A stretch of DNA of 64,000 nucleotides, taken from positions 21,614,852-21,678,851 of the forward strand of contig CM070520.1 of assembly GCA_036346375.1 (NCBI GenBank), in the 5' to 3' direction. A program made the position numbers and the translations under genes. Position 1 is the first letter of the stretch, and each line of letters opens with the position of its first letter. This DNA is from Guadua angustifolia (Eukaryota > Streptophyta > Magnoliopsida > Poales > Poaceae). Positions 1 through 12,092 of the stretch are shown here, in pieces. The notes under the pieces were generated by a model. That model did no database searches, was not told the DNA's origin, and was given only the letters and a program-made list of their open reading frames with translations.

Positions 1-3000
1 GTCTCCTGGGCCAAGAGTTTCCAATCCAATCAAGGAGTTGCCTCTCCATAAAACTAAATCACAGAAAAGGGGCACTAAATAGGTGGTAAAAATTGAATAT
101 TGGAACTACTTTTGCACAGATTAAAACGGACGAGAAGTGGGAAACACACCTTTCTTTCCTTCCTTCGATCTTGCACCCGAGTGAATCCCGCAAAGCGCAA
201 GGTTTTGCTGGGGCTCGGGAGTCGAGGGGGAGAGAGAGATCTTTATTTTCCACAGCAGGCGAGATATATTAGGATCTTGACATAGACTGGCTTGTATATA
301 TCTATAATGGGATTATGGGATTTGTTGAGCGTAGTTAGGGTATTTTGTGCGAGACATTATTTGTATGTCTATATATTTCACGGTACCTAGAAATAACTAG
401 GCTGAGTTGTGCGCGATGCCGTGCCAGCGAAAAAATCTGACCCAAATTTTTCTGCAAAAAATACGTAATTCCAATCTATTGTGTCGAAAGAACTAGCGCT
501 CGTGCTGAATTTGCGGAATTACGAGGTATTTTTTGCAAAATAACTGGCGAAAGGACCTGTTCATGATTTGTAGAAATATCTCTTCCGATGAATTATCTGG
601 AAAATATTAGAGACCGAGCTGGAAAACCGAGATGGGAAAATAGTCTAGAGGAAAAATGGTGAAAAATTATTAGAGATGACAACCTTCTTTTGTTGAGCCT
701 AACACTCTACGCGTTCACCGAGTAATAATACATGTTTAAAAAAATAACAGAGATCGAGATGGAAAATCGAGCCGGGGAAAGAGTCTAGAGATAGAGCTGC
801 ACACATATTTCTAGTGATGGAAACATTTTTTTCGGGGAAAAATGGAGAAAGGACCTAGACGTAAGGAGTAAGGCCTGTTTGTTACGTTTTTGGACCTATC
901 CACTATCCTGAAAAATTAGAAAAGGGCTTGCTCGCGATTTGAATCTTACGGGAGCCTTTTTCCGCAAAACAGTGCACGAGGGACCCAAACGCGATTTAGA
1001 AAAAATATCTTCCCCTCACAAAAAATCGCGAAGGACCTATTTATAATCTATAGGGACCTATCCGTAATTTGAAGAAACGGATGGGCTTTTTCGCGAATGT
1101 GCCTAGGGGGACACTTGGATGCTCTCACCATGCGGAGAATCCAGGCGCTATTATATGGTGTATATACTCACTTAAGGTTTTATTAAACAACTGGAATGAT
1201 TTATTTAATTATAATTGTTTTGTACTGCCCATGAATATGATGTTCATTCATTTATCAAGACATTAAATTAAAGTCACATTTTACTTTACCTAGAATAACC
1301 TCTATTTAGTGAATGGTGCAAAAAAATTCCATACACAAATATTTTTACAGATTTTAACTCATCCCAGAGTGGAGATTTTAATAAATTTATTTTTATTAAT
1401 TTTGACTGCAAGTGAAATATCCATTTTTGTAATGTATTAAGCCTTTCTTAAGTATTTTATTTTCTAAAAATCACACAGTGATTTTTTTGAAATATTTTTG
1501 CATATTCTGATTCTACCAGATTATATATGAATTTAGAAATTTACTTCACTCAATTTGGATTACTAGTTCAAAAGATATGGCTATTTGAATTTTGCTTGGG
1601 TTTGAAAATACACCAAAAACCCAGTTTTATCAAAAATGGAAAACATGCTTTCAGCCAGGAAAGGCGCTTTCCCTTTCTGGTATGCGCTCACTCTTCCACT
1701 GACTACATGGACCTGCTTGCCAGCGACTCAAACTCTTACACGCGCGCCCACCATTGTCACTGACGCGTGGGGTCTGACCGTCAGCGACAGCGAACAGAGC
1801 GCCTCGGTTTTGGCCTAATCGCTGGCGAACTAGCGCCGGAGAGGCGGAATGGGTTACAGTTCTAGCTTCAGCGTGATACGACGAACACAAGGGTGGTACC
1901 CATTCGGCCTGGGGTGGCCAGGAACATGGTCTCCACCACGCGGGTGCCGCGGCACCATGGCCGAGCAGTCGTGAGCTTAGCTCCGGCGGTGATCCTAATG
2001 GGCTAGCGCATGAAAAGCATCAGCAAGACAAGGTGAGTGTATTTCACCTTGGCTCGGGGTTGGGAAAGTCCAGAGAAGGCTGCCCGCGAGTGTCGTCGGA
2101 GTGGAAGAAGAAGACGACGGAGGGGCACTGCTGCAGCTAAGAAAAGAAAATTTGATGCTTGATCAGTGACGCAAGGGACAAGGCAAAGCTTTAGGGCGAA
2201 TCGATTCAAAGGATTACCACGCGAGAAGCTTGAATTGCTATTTTCCCCTTTTTCGGCCTCTCTGCAAAACAGCGAAGAGAACAAAGGAATAGCTTCGGTT
2301 TTCTCTCGGTGGACAAGAAGAAGAAAGAAAGGGCTCAGGTGCGACGCGGACACGCTACTTATAGCCACGGAAAGCTTGCACCAGAGTTTGAATGCACGGC
2401 TCCCGATTGCTGTGCAAGGCGGTGATTAATGGCGACGGCATGGCTCGGGTACGACGCAGGATGGTCGGAGGTCTTTGTGTCAGCAATCGGTGGCTTGGGC
2501 GACGCTGCAAGGACACGGAATGGTTGGCGAAGGCGCGAGAGTAGGCCGATCAAACGGCGAAGATAGCTCGGTTCGCACAGAGAAGGAGGAGGTGGCCTGT
2601 GCGAAGGGGAGGCTGACCGGTGGGGTCAGGGCCCATTGACAGTGAGGGTGAGACTCGGGTTCTCTTGCATCAGCGAATGGGCCAGCACAGCGCATGGGCG
2701 CACTTGTCGGTGAGAAGAGATGAACTCAGATATTTTTGCTGAGATTTCCTCACTGAATTTGCATTAAATTGTGCTATCATTCACCTCCATATTTTGTAAA
2801 ACTTTTTGAAACAAGTCCTCTGGTGATTACTGACTCCCAAAAAAATTTTGAGACCAAAATACCCTCTGGTTAATTTATAAAAAATCTGACACTGTGCACT
2901 GCTCAGAATTCTAATTTTGGTTTTTGATTTATTTAAGAGATTAATGGCACAATTTATTTTTAATATTTTTTATAAGGATTATTATTGGGATAAGGATGAT

Positions 3001-3512
3001 TCAATAAAAATCTCAAGTCATTATCTTGCTTGGTTATTTAATTAAAATTTTGACATTCCATTTTGTTGATTTTCCTGTTTCTGTTTTGGAATTTTTAAAG
3101 GACTTATTTGACATGATAAATTTTTGATATTTTTACTGAGAGTAGTTATTGCCTTAAGGTCACTAGGGTAATTTTTTAAGGTCTAGATTGTGCCAACATG
3201 ATTTTCATTAGATCTGACTTTGCACTGTTCCTAGTCAATGTTGTTGTCTTATCGATTAAATCTCTCATTCCTGTTCATAGGAAATTTATTTGTGAGTAAA
3301 AATGATTTATCTGAAGGCTTAGGGTGCTGTTGGTAATTTTTTCAGATTTTTACTTTTACCATTTCACCTTTTTCCATTTCTTTGATTATCCATTCAACAC
3401 AAAATCCAAGAAAAATCCAAATAAAATATATAATTCCAAGAAAACTCAGAAAAATATTCACATTTAAAATTTGGTATTTTCATTTTACTATTCAAAATTT
3501 TAGGATGTTACA
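1..3512 (-). mobile_element. Partial large LTR of a gypsy-type retrotransposon (left end outside window)
   Basis: On the minus strand the sequence starts at 3512 with TGTAACATCC and an AT-rich stretch that resembles, almost word for word, the start of the solo LTR at 25472. A GC-rich block follows (about 2700-1640), as in the other large LTRs here. No opposite terminus, primer-binding site or duplicated flank was found, so the element probably continues beyond the left edge. The ORFs in it (for example 2003-2368 minus) overlap on both strands and show no recognisable domain. Seen: the terminus and the similarity. Inferred: that this is an LTR rather than another repeat. Confidence 0.55.
454..536. 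repeat. Inverted repeat, ~20-bp arms
   Basis: The arm at 454-472 (GCAAAAAATACGTAATTCC) is matched by its reverse complement at 515-536, with three extra bases in the right arm and a 42-nt loop. It lies in the AT-rich left part of the LTR-like region. Function unknown. Confidence 0.6.
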
Positions 3513-3710
3513 GGTCTACAGGATTTGGCTATTGGTTGCAATTACATGGTTATAATATGTTGGGGAAACCCCACCAACTTCGGCACAGAAGGCTTCATGC
3601 TCCACAGGGGGTTGGGTCCATCCTCGTGCAATGGTCTATCATCGAAGGATCTCATAGGGTGCACCTTGACAACCTCACGCCTCGTGAGCATACCCCTAGG
3701 GAGTGCTCTG

Positions 3711-4045
3711 CGGGAGACCTCCTACTCCGCGGGCATCTACGGGAGTCACCTTCCTACCCCGCGGGAGTCTGCGGGAGACCTCCTACTCTGCGGGCATTTA
3801 CAGGAGTCACCCTCCTGTCCCGCGGGAGTCCGCGGGAGACCTCTTACTCCGCGGGCATCTACGGGAGTCACCTTCCTACTCCGCGGGAGTCTGCGGGAGT
3901 AACCCTCCTGTCCCGCGGGAGTCTGCAGGAGACCTACTCTGCGGGCATCTACGGGAGTCACCCTCCTGTCCCGCGGGAGACCTCCTACTCCACGGGCATC
4001 TACGGGAGCTACCCTCCTACTCCGCGGGAGTATGCGGGCGTGCCT
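3711..4045 (+). repeat. 61-bp minisatellite inside the gypsy LTR
   Basis: CGGGAGACCTCCTACTCYGC recurs at 3711, 3772 and 3833, an exact 61-bp period, with degenerate units near 3894 and 3977. Each unit is made of two related ~30-bp halves built on CCGCGGGAGTCTGCGGGAG. It lies upstream of the TATA box, in the part of the LTR expected to be U3. The ORFs that run through it in several frames are by-products of the repeat. Confidence 0.9.
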
Positions 4046-4213
4046 CCAGGGCCTACCTCATGGGAGGTCCTCGTGGGACCCAGAAGTTACAGACTAACTA
4101 CTACGGAACGATGACGTGGAACCCACTGCTTTCGCCCGGGAATGACCAAGATGCCCTCGCATTAAGCCATGGTGGTAGGGGTAGGATGGAATTCTGTGCA
4201 TTAGGCTGGGTGC

Positions 4214-4219
4214 CTATAA
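4214..4219 (+). promoter_or_regulatory. Putative TATA box of the gypsy LTR
   Basis: TATAAA lies in the context GCCTATAAAACCCC, about 250 bp before the LTR end, where a U3/R promoter is expected. No transcription start can be seen from sequence alone. Confidence 0.55.
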
Positions 4220-4473
4220 AACCCCATTGTAACCCCTACATGTAACCTAGACTATCATTGAATACAAAACTTGAACTACTGGTCTATCCCGCAGGAACCT
4301 CACCCTGGAGCCCTCCGGCTCTCCCTAGGGGACACGCCGACAGGAGTAGGGTGCTTCCTTAGGCGCCCGAACCTGTATAAGCTCTTGTGTTTACTTTGTC
4401 TCCTTTGGACGGTGGCCCGTAAGACGGCCAGCGTCCTCTCTTTCTCTTGTGTCTCGTTTTCACACATACAACA

Positions 4474-4493
4474 TTTGGCGTTGTCCGTGGGGA
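4474..4493 (+). other. Primer-binding-site-like sequence
   Basis: TTTGGCGTTGTCCGTGGGGA follows the LTR by a few bases and resembles the TTGGCGCCGTCTGTGGGGA type found just after 5' LTRs in Tat-like plant elements. The priming tRNA was not assigned. Confidence 0.7.
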
Positions 4494-4515
4494 GCCCTAG
4501 TTGACATCAAAGGCT

Positions 4516-5376
4516 ATGGCTCCTACCAAGAAGCATCCCAAGCCTCCTCAATCCCCAAAGCGTAAGGAGCAAGTCGATGGACCTTCTCGGCGGGCCTCCA
4601 GGCGTGCACCTCCCTCTGAGATCGGAGCCATCCACCCTGGAGTAGGTAACATCCTCCAAGCCCTAGAACCTGAGAGCTCTACTCCCTCCCTCTCCTTGGC
4701 AACTACGGGTCAAGAACAACGTCCCCAAGATGCCGTCATCACCGCGGGGTTGACAGCCCCGGAGCCCGCAATCCCTCCTGAGGCGTGGGACTTGTCCCTG
4801 TGGAGGGCTATGGTGGAAGCGACAATGAAGCAAGCGGTGGATTACCTGATGGCCTCCTATCGTCCTCCTAGCATCCCTCTACACTTTTCGCCGCTCCCAC
4901 CACCACCCTCGGTCCAAATCGCCACCGACCCGAGGGTCCCTAGGGGCTCGCCCTCGCCTACGAAGGGGGGAATCCCTGCCTTCCCTCATCATTGGCCTAT
5001 ACAGCGGTCTCGAAGGGCAATCGTTTATTCCCATTGCGCCCACTGGCTCGGGATCGACGTCCCACCTCTACAAGTGGGAGCTCCAGGCTCACGGGAAAAC
5101 CATCGCACTGAGGCAGTTAGATTTGACGTTGTTGACGTTGATTCTCTGTTCGACGCCATCATGGGGAGAGTGACCCTTAACCACTTCAATGCGGCAGTCC
5201 ACCAAAACTATCTGTGCCTCAAGATACCAGGGCCGCATGGGGTCATCTCCGTAAGGGGCGATCAAGACCTAGCACGTCGCCTCTATCACAGGGCGGCCAC
5301 GGGCTCCCACGAAGTCCACATACTTAAAGTGGGGGGCCGGAAGGAGTGGCTCCGCTCCCGCCCCCAATGGGGATAG
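4516..5376 (+). pseudogene. gag N-terminus fused by deletion to a protease remnant
   Basis: The first ATG after the leader is at 4516 and the frame stays open to 5376, about 286 residues. The first part is basic and Ser/Pro-rich (APTKKHPKPPQ), as in Tat gag starts. From about residue 195 the text (TEAVRFDVV...AIMGRVTLN) matches the C-terminal end of the aspartic protease and the start of the linker to RT. The capsid core, the zinc knuckle CX2CX4HX4C and the protease D-S/T-G active site are absent. I infer an internal deletion of roughly 1-2 kb that kept a reading frame. The product would be a non-functional chimera. Confidence 0.7.
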
Positions 5377-6181
5377 CCAAGGACAAGTCCTCGCTAGAAA
5401 AGTACCCCCTGAAGCCTCGCCCTGAAGGAAAGCTAAAGGAGATATGGTTCTTTGGCCCGGGTGACGAACGTTTCATCTGGATCGGGACCGAGCTTGCAAA
5501 GGAGGTGGAAGAGAAACTCCTCAAGTTCCTAAGGACCAATGAAGATGTCTTCGCTTGGGCCCCATCAGACATGAAAGGAGTCCCTCGTGAGGTGATGCAG
5601 CATCACCTTGCGGTGAGGCCCGGGCGTTCCCCGGTGAGGCAAAAGCTTTGCAAGCTCTCCCTCGAGCGATGTCAGGCCATCAAGGAGTAAATTGAGAAGC
5701 TCTTAAGTGCTTGCCTCATTTGGGAAGTCTGGCACCCAGAATGGCTTGCCAATCCCATTTTGGTCAGAAAGTCCAATGGTAAGTGGCGTATGTGCGTCGA
5801 CTTCACCGACCTCAACAAGACATGTCCAAAGGACGACTACCCACTCCCTCGCATTGATCAGCTTGTCGACTCCACCTCCGGGTGTGAGTTAATGAGCTTC
5901 TGGACGATACTGCATATCACCAAGTCCGCATGGTCAGAGAAGATGAAGAGAAAACAAGCTTCATCACCCCGGTGGGCACTTTCTGCTTCCTACGCATGCC
6001 TTTCGGGTTGAAGAATGCAAGGGCCACTTTCTAGCGCCTTGTATGCCTCGGTGTCAAGAACCGCTTAGTCGAATGTGGAGGTGTACGTCGATGACGCCGT
6101 TGTGAAAAGCCCTCTAGCTTCGACACACCTTGAAGATCTCCGTGAAACCTTCGAAAATCTCCGCAAGTTCGGCCTCAAGCT
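5346..6181 (+). pseudogene. pol: linker and first half of reverse transcriptase
   Basis: Residues EDVFAWAPSDMKGVPREV mark the conserved linker before RT. After a stop at 5688 the RT core resumes: RKSNGKWRMCVDFTDLNK, PLPRIDQLVDSTSG and, in another frame, the VGTFCFLRMPFGLKNA-type region. The catalytic YVDD box is present near 6083 (EVYVDDAVVKS). At least one nonsense codon and two frame changes lie between these blocks. At 6181 the coding sequence is cut by a solo LTR and resumes at 9677 with LNPEKCVF. The original protein was reverse transcriptase of a Ty3/gypsy polyprotein, which copies element RNA into DNA. Confidence 0.85.
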
Positions 6182-9100
6182 TGTCGGGACCGGGTTTCCA
6201 AATCTGACCCCTCTGTGTATAACTGTGCTAGTCCAGGAAAAGTTAGCACACACAGCGAACACATGATGATAACATAGTCATATCACAAAGTAAATAACAG
6301 TAATTAAGCAAAAAGGAGATAACTTTGTAACCACATTATTACAAGTAAACAAGTCTTATGGCTTAAGTTCAGTAAGAAGCAGCGAAAATAAACTGTAGTA
6401 GCAGTATGAGCCCATCCATATGCCCAACAGGCAATCGACTGGGGTACGCGCCCTAGAAGTCTGGATCGCCTTCATAGAATCCACACGGAAAGAATTCATA
6501 ATCACCTTCAGCTTCAGTAAACTCCTCTGGGAAAATTGGGATGTTGCAAGGGTGAGTACACACCGTACTCCGCAAGTCTTGGAAACATAATGCCTGATAA
6601 CTATATGCAAGGCTAAACAATTGAAGGCATAATATGGTTCATTTGCATAAAGCAGAATTTAACTTGAAATAACAATAATAATTTCATAAAGCAATATTTG
6701 ACAAAATGTAAATAAATAATAATTGAATTTGATGTATAACAATTTCATAGGTTCCAACCACCCGATCGGCTCCAACCGCCAAAACAAAAACCCGAGAGTT
6801 CCATCCACTCACGGTTTTTCCAAAACATTATTTTCATTTAAAACCAAAACCCTAAAATCTACAATGTGCTAGTGTACCTCACCTGCCCTTGACCGTGGGT
6901 ACGGCTACTCAAGTAGTTTTAACTCTGCAGAGATTGTACACTTTACCCACAAAACATGATCGACTCTTGTTGCTTAACACACTTCCTTTGGTGTGCCGGC
7001 AGAGAGATCATGACAAGGCCTTTACAATGTACGACACCGCTATCAACTTCGCCTGCTAAGATTTCACCGCTGTTAGGGTTAAATCCACCCAGTACAGAAG
7101 CCCCCTCTTGCGCCTTGCAAGTGTCTCCATCCGACACCCACATTCAACCCAATGGCGAAGCCCATAACGACACGCACAAATTAATTAGCCAGATCGTACC
7201 CATATAGACTTGTGGTTGTACGGTAAAGCTCGGTCCAAGGTAACACATGCTTCGGTCCTTAATTGACTAGGGCGGAACTAACACTGTACAAGATCTCGTG
7301 CATCCCGCACCCACCAAACAACCATCCGCCCCAGTCTAAACTATTTTTATTTTATTTCAATTAAATAATACCAGCAATACCAATTGCCATAATTTCACAA
7401 TTAATTTTGAACAATGACTGAAAGAATTTCCATAATGGTAAGATACCGAAGTATTTAAGCAAGACTAAGCAATTATACCGTTCCATATCACAATATTAAT
7501 TATCATCAATTACAGTACTTAATATTACCTAGGGTGTCAAGGTTGTCACGATTAATGTCAATGAGGGCATAACAAAGTTCGAATTTAGCTAAGCATTAAA
7601 ACTGCATTTAAAGTACTTTACGCAAAATGATAAGCATGCATAGTTTAAAACAAAATATAGTTTTCATGAAATTTAGGATCAATATGTTCAAGGAAGACTT
7701 GCCTTCAATGCCTCCCGCTGGTTCTACCTCCGCCGGATGATCCGCTTGCGCTTCAACTGCGTCGTCTACACGTAAAATGAGAACAAAATAAATAAAACAA
7801 ATTCAAATAAAATCCAAAAATAAAAATAAAGTCACTGGCAGATAGAGCATGAATTTAGATGAATTTAGAAATTTGAATCACTCAAATCGGAGTTCGGACG
7901 GAGGAGAATGGGCCTTTGGAAGTTTCTCGGGAGAGAAAATCAGGAAATTAAAAGAGCCTGACACGTGTCAAGCTGTGATTGTCTGGATTTCAGTATTTCG
8001 GAATAATAAAGAAAATGCAAGGAAATGCCTCTGACGTGTGGGGACCACCCGTCAGTGGCTCGGTTCATGGTGAACCGGGTTCATCGAGGAGCTCACGGCT
8101 ATGTGACTAGTCACGCTGACGTGGCATCCACGCCGAGGTTAGGGCTGAGGTGGCGACGTTGTGGCACGAACGTGGCTTTCACGTGGTGGCTGACTCGGCG
8201 CGGCACTGGCGACGACACGTCGTTGACAACGACGGACACGCGACACAGATCTGACGATTGCTCGAGATCGGACGGCCACGGGGCATGATCTCGGGCGGAA
8301 AGACGTGGCCGCATCTGAAGCGTCGATGGCCGATCGGACGGCCACCGCGACGCGAAGACGGCGACGGCGGGGCGGCTGACCAGTGAAACACGTGGCGCGC
8401 ATCGGGTGGCGGCGCGGGATCGGATGGCGGTGAAGCGATGCGGCTGCGACGACGTGGCGCCATCAGAGGCGTCGAAGAGTGATCGGACGGTGGCGAACGC
8501 GAGGGCACAGTAGGTGACGTGGAACGATCTGGGACGTCGACAGCCAATCGGACGGTGGTGAGGCGAGGGCGTAGCGAGGAGATGTGGCTGCATCTAGAAC
8601 GTCTACTGCAGATCGGGTGGCCAAGATTAAGAAGAGGAGGTCGACGGCGAGGGTACAGCGAGACTCACCGGACTCGAAGAAGACGACTGGGCGCATGGCG
8701 AGGAAGCGGCGGATCGAGTTTGGCTCTGCACGGATTCGAAAGGGTAAGATGCGACGAGCACAACGACGCAAGAATCGGCGACGGAGACTAACCGGAGAGG
8801 GAGAAAACGGCGGCGGAAGTCTCGGGCACGGCGGAGGAACTCCAGCGAAGGCGTGGGAGCTAACGGTGGCGTCCCCGCCGGCGAGGAGTGGGGGAAAAGA
8901 GGCGGCGTGTCGCGGCAAACCTAGGGAGGGGTGCAGCGCCCGCTTTTATAGCCTCGAGAGACGGGAAAAGGCACGGAAGTTGAAGGCGGCCGCGGCTAGG
9001 GTTTGCACGGGCGGCAGCGGCGCGCGGGGCGACGTGGCGCGATGGTGGCCGTCCACGCAGCGGTAATCGGGCGGCTCAAAGCACGGGACGAGGCACTGCC

Positions 9101-9676
9101 GTTAGATCGAAACCGATGGCCAGGATTAACGCGAGCTAGGGTTAGGGTTTCGGCTGAGTTAAGACATGGCGTGATCCATCCCGCACACGCATGCATTTAT
9201 TGAGCGGAACAAAACAAGCAAAGGACGAGGCGGAATGACCGCCGATCGAGATCCAACAATGGATTGATGTAAGCTAGGTTTTTGTGGAAATACTAGGTCA
9301 ATAAGGAAAGCGAAGCGGGCCAAGCGAACGATGAAGCGGACCGGGCCGAGAGAAAGGATTTGGCCCAAAAGAGATTAAAGAAATTTAAAAACATTTCCGA
9401 ATTCAAGAAAATGCTAGAAAATCTGAAATGAAGCAAATAAATTAAAATAAATAGCAAATAACTTCATAAAAAAATCTCTAAAAATATAGAAAAAATCCAT
9501 GAAGCATAAGGAACCCAATAAAATCAGAAAAACTTTAATTTGAGGTATAGATTAATCAATTTAAATCCTTTTAAAATTTTGAAAATTCAAATTAAGCTGG
9601 AATTAATTCGAATAAAATGCAACTAGTTCGAATTTGAAATTCAAGAACTCAGAAACTTCAAATTTGGAATGTTACA
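6182..9676 (-). mobile_element. Solo LTR (3.5 kb) inserted in the RT gene
   Basis: On the minus strand the sequence begins TGTAACATTCC at 9676 and ends GGTCCCGACA at 6182. The flanks are AAGCT (6177-6181) and AAGTT (about 9676-9680, sharing one A with the end). This is a 5-bp target-site duplication with one change, and removing the insert rejoins two halves of the RT gene. The interior has no primer site, polypurine tract or coding domain, so it is a solo LTR left by recombination. The GC-rich block 8030-9190 yields many overlapping ORFs on both strands that I do not regard as genes. The GAGTAC...GTACTCACCC landmark lies at 6551-6577, as in related LTRs. Confidence 0.85.
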
Positions 9677-10240
9677 AGTTAAACCCTGAAAAATGCGTTT
9701 TCGAGGTCCGAGGAGGCAAGCTCTTGGGTTCCCTCATCTCTCATAGGGGTATCGAGGCAAACCCCGAAAAGATTCGGGCCATCCTGGACATGGAGCCGCC
9801 ACGATCCGTTAAGGAGGTCCAACGCCTAATGGGTCGAATGGCCGCTCTTGGGCGTTTCATGTTGTGATCTGCCGAGAAAGGGCTTCCTTTCTTTAAAATT
9901 CTGCGTGGGATCAAAGGTTTTCGTTTGACCCCAGAGGCTCAAAGAGCCTTCGAGGATCTCAAGTCATACTTAAGCAATCACCCTCTCCTGACAAGCCCTA
10001 GCCCTGGGGAGCCCTTACTATTGTACCTTGCCGCGACCCTGGTCGCCACAAGTGCAGTCCTAGTCAAGAAGAAGGACGGGGTCCAACGGCCCGTGTACTA
10101 CGTCAGCGAGGCTTTCGTAGGAGCAAAGACAAGGTACACAGAAGTGGAAAAGATATGCTACGACTACTCATGGCATCACGAAGCTTCGGCATTACTTCCT
10201 GCATCCCATCATGGTGCCCACCGCCACCGCTAGCCAAGTA
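9677..10240 (+). pseudogene. pol: end of reverse transcriptase and RNase H
   Basis: Coding resumes exactly after the solo LTR with LNPEKCVFEVRGGKLLG and SHRGIEANPEKIRAIL, the RT connection region. The RNase H start follows (TPEAQRAFEDLKSYL, LLLYLAATLVATSAVLVKK, RPVYYVSEAF...RYTEVEK). A TGA at 9865-9867 and a later frame change interrupt it. The order and spacing match Ty3/gypsy pol. The missing first half lies at 5346-6181. Confidence 0.85.
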
Positions 10241-10286
10241 ATGGGCACAAAGAAACAATCGGAGGATAGCCAAGTGGGCGGCTGAA

Positions 10287-10780
10287 TTGGCGCCTTTCTC
10301 TCTCAAGCTCGTTGGAAGGACCGCCATCAAGTCTCAAGTCCTTGCAGACTTTGTGGCAGAATGGACAAACTCTTTGGTCCCAAATGAAGTGATAGAGCAT
10401 TCCATGTCGCCTGAGCCTCACTGGACCCTCTACTTCGATGGCTCCAAGCGCCTGAACGGTGGAGGAGCGGGGATAGTTCTTGTGACCCCGGAAGGGAAGG
10501 CACTTGAGTACCCCACGCGCCTCTCCTCAACCCCACCAACAACATGGCTGAGTATGAAGCCTTCCTTCTAGGGCTCCGCCTTGCAAGGGCGATAGGGATC
10601 CGGCGTCTCCTCATCCTCGGGTACTCTCAATTCCCCAAGATGGCTAGCTATCTCGAAGAAGTACGTAAAATGGAACGGTACTTCTTGGGGATGGAAGCTC
10701 GCCATATCCCCCGGGGAGAAAATCACCGGGCAGATCGCTTAGCTCGAGCAGCAAGCTCCCAAGAACCTCTCCCGCCAAAG
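10287..10780 (+). pseudogene. pol: second (archaeal-like) RNase H domain
   Basis: WTLYFDGSKRLNGGGAGIVL and NMAEYEAFLLGLRLA are the first two catalytic blocks of an RNase H fold (D at YFDGS, E at AEYEA). IPRGENHRADRLARAA is the C-terminal H/D block. The two parts are in different frames, joined around 10540. In plant elements this additional domain is a mark of the Tat lineage, and it supports placing the element there. Confidence 0.8.
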
Positions 10781-11917
10781 CTCTTTTTCGAGGTGCTTGA
10801 TGCACCCTCCGTCAAGGAAGATCCTAATGAGAAGGGATATCCTGAACTACCCCCGATGGTTAATGAGATCGCAGCACCCGCAACATGGATGACCCCAATC
10901 ATAGAGTGCATCCAAGGAAAGACGGAATCAGAAGACAGCACTGAACACCAAAGACTCTCCGCGAAGGCCAAGACATATGTGCTTCTTGAGGGGATACTTT
11001 ACAAAAAAGGGTCTTCAGCGCTACTCAAGTGCCTCCCACGAGAAGAGGGGGTCTCACTCTTACGGGAGGTGCATGAAGGTCTCTGTGGCTCACACCTTGC
11101 GCCCAGGGCCACTGCGGCAAAGGCACTAAGACAAGGTTTTGTATTGGCCTTCAATGGTGCAAGATGCCATAGAAACCCTCAGAGCATGCGAAGGTTGCCA
11201 AAAGATGGCATCGGCTCGTCACTCCCCTGTTGAACCTCTACATCAGATCCCGATTACTTGTCCTTTTGCTTGGTGGGGCATGGACCTACTCGAGCCATTC
11301 CCACCGGCCAAGGGGGGCTACAAGCATGCAGTGGTAGCGGTGGACTACTTCACCAAGTGGGTAGAAGCAGAGCCATTGCTAGCAATCATGTCCCGAGTGG
11401 TGCAGAAGTTCTTCTGGAAGAACATTGTGTGCCGTTTCGGAGTCCCGAAGGAGCTCACGGTGGACAATGGGACTCAATTTGATGCCTCCTCCTTCAGGGA
11501 ATTTTGTGACCCCATTGGGACAGTCCTCTACTTCACTTCGGTGGCACACTCTAAGTCCAATGGGGCGATCGAGAGGGCTAATGGCCTAATCCTCCAAGGC
11601 GTCCACTGCCGACTTGAGAAGAGCACGCTTAAGCGAGGCCTGTGGGCGGAGGAGCTCCTCAGCGTCCTGTGGGAGATGCGTACCACTCCCAGTCGTTCCA
11701 CATGACGAACACCCTTCTCGCTCGTGTACGGAACGGAAGTAGTCCTCCCCACTGAGGTCCGCCACCGCTCCCTCCGTGTGGAGATGCTATCGGGGGCCCA
11801 ACCCATCAACTTCATGATGAACGAGGAAAACCACAAGATGGAGGTGGACTTCGCAGAAGAGGTTCGTGACCACGCTCTCATCAAGCATGCCACGTACGAA
11901 CGGGAAAGAATTAGTGA
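10781..11917 (+). pseudogene. pol: integrase (zinc finger and DDE core)
   Basis: The H2C2 zinc-binding region is spread over two frames: HEGLCGSHLAPRATAAKALR in the first, then CEGCQ in the frame that opens at 11139. The catalytic core shows the three acidic residues, D in WWGMDLLEPF, D in TVDNGTQFD and E in NGAIERANG. A stop at 11703 precedes a continuation (YGTEVVLPTEV). The enzyme would insert element cDNA into the genome, but it is interrupted by frame changes, a stop and a 180-bp insertion after 11910. Confidence 0.85.
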
Positions 11918-12092
11918 TTGTTGATTGGCCAGATCATAAAATAAAATAGCCAGATCAGATCATCAAATCAAATCCAAGGGAAAATCAAATAACCCAAGTC
12001 TTGTTATAGAACGAATCTCTCTAATAACTTAGGGTTGTTTTCACTTAAGATATAAACCCACGAGGCCTATCCCAAACTATCAACGGCCGGGT
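11911..12092. other. ~180-bp insertion of unknown origin in the integrase C-terminus
   Basis: Coding similarity stops after YERERI and resumes at about 12093 (FLLGDLVLKR). The AT-rich insert contains CCAGATCA motifs near both 11930 and 11950. I could not find clear terminal inverted repeats or a target-site duplication. It may be a small non-autonomous transposon or a filler. Confidence 0.45.

Larger units (their letters stand above)
3558..4470 (+). repeat. 5' LTR of the Tat-like gypsy element
   Basis: It starts with TGTTGGGGAAACC and ends with CACATACA just before the primer-binding-site-like sequence, about 913 bp. Its first half carries a GC-rich 61-bp minisatellite and its second half a TATA box. 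No matching 3' LTR exists in the window, so the ends are judged from TG/CA termini and the position of the primer site. Confidence 0.75.

Noticed and set aside
3525..4245. Three overlapping plus ORFs (125-192 residues) with repeated motifs
   Set aside because: They are translations of the 61-bp LTR minisatellite in different frames.
8025..9203. Many long ORFs on both strands in the GC-rich block of the solo LTR
   Set aside because: They overlap in up to four frames, have low-complexity Arg/Pro/Ser composition and no domain; they follow from high GC and few stops inside a solo LTR.
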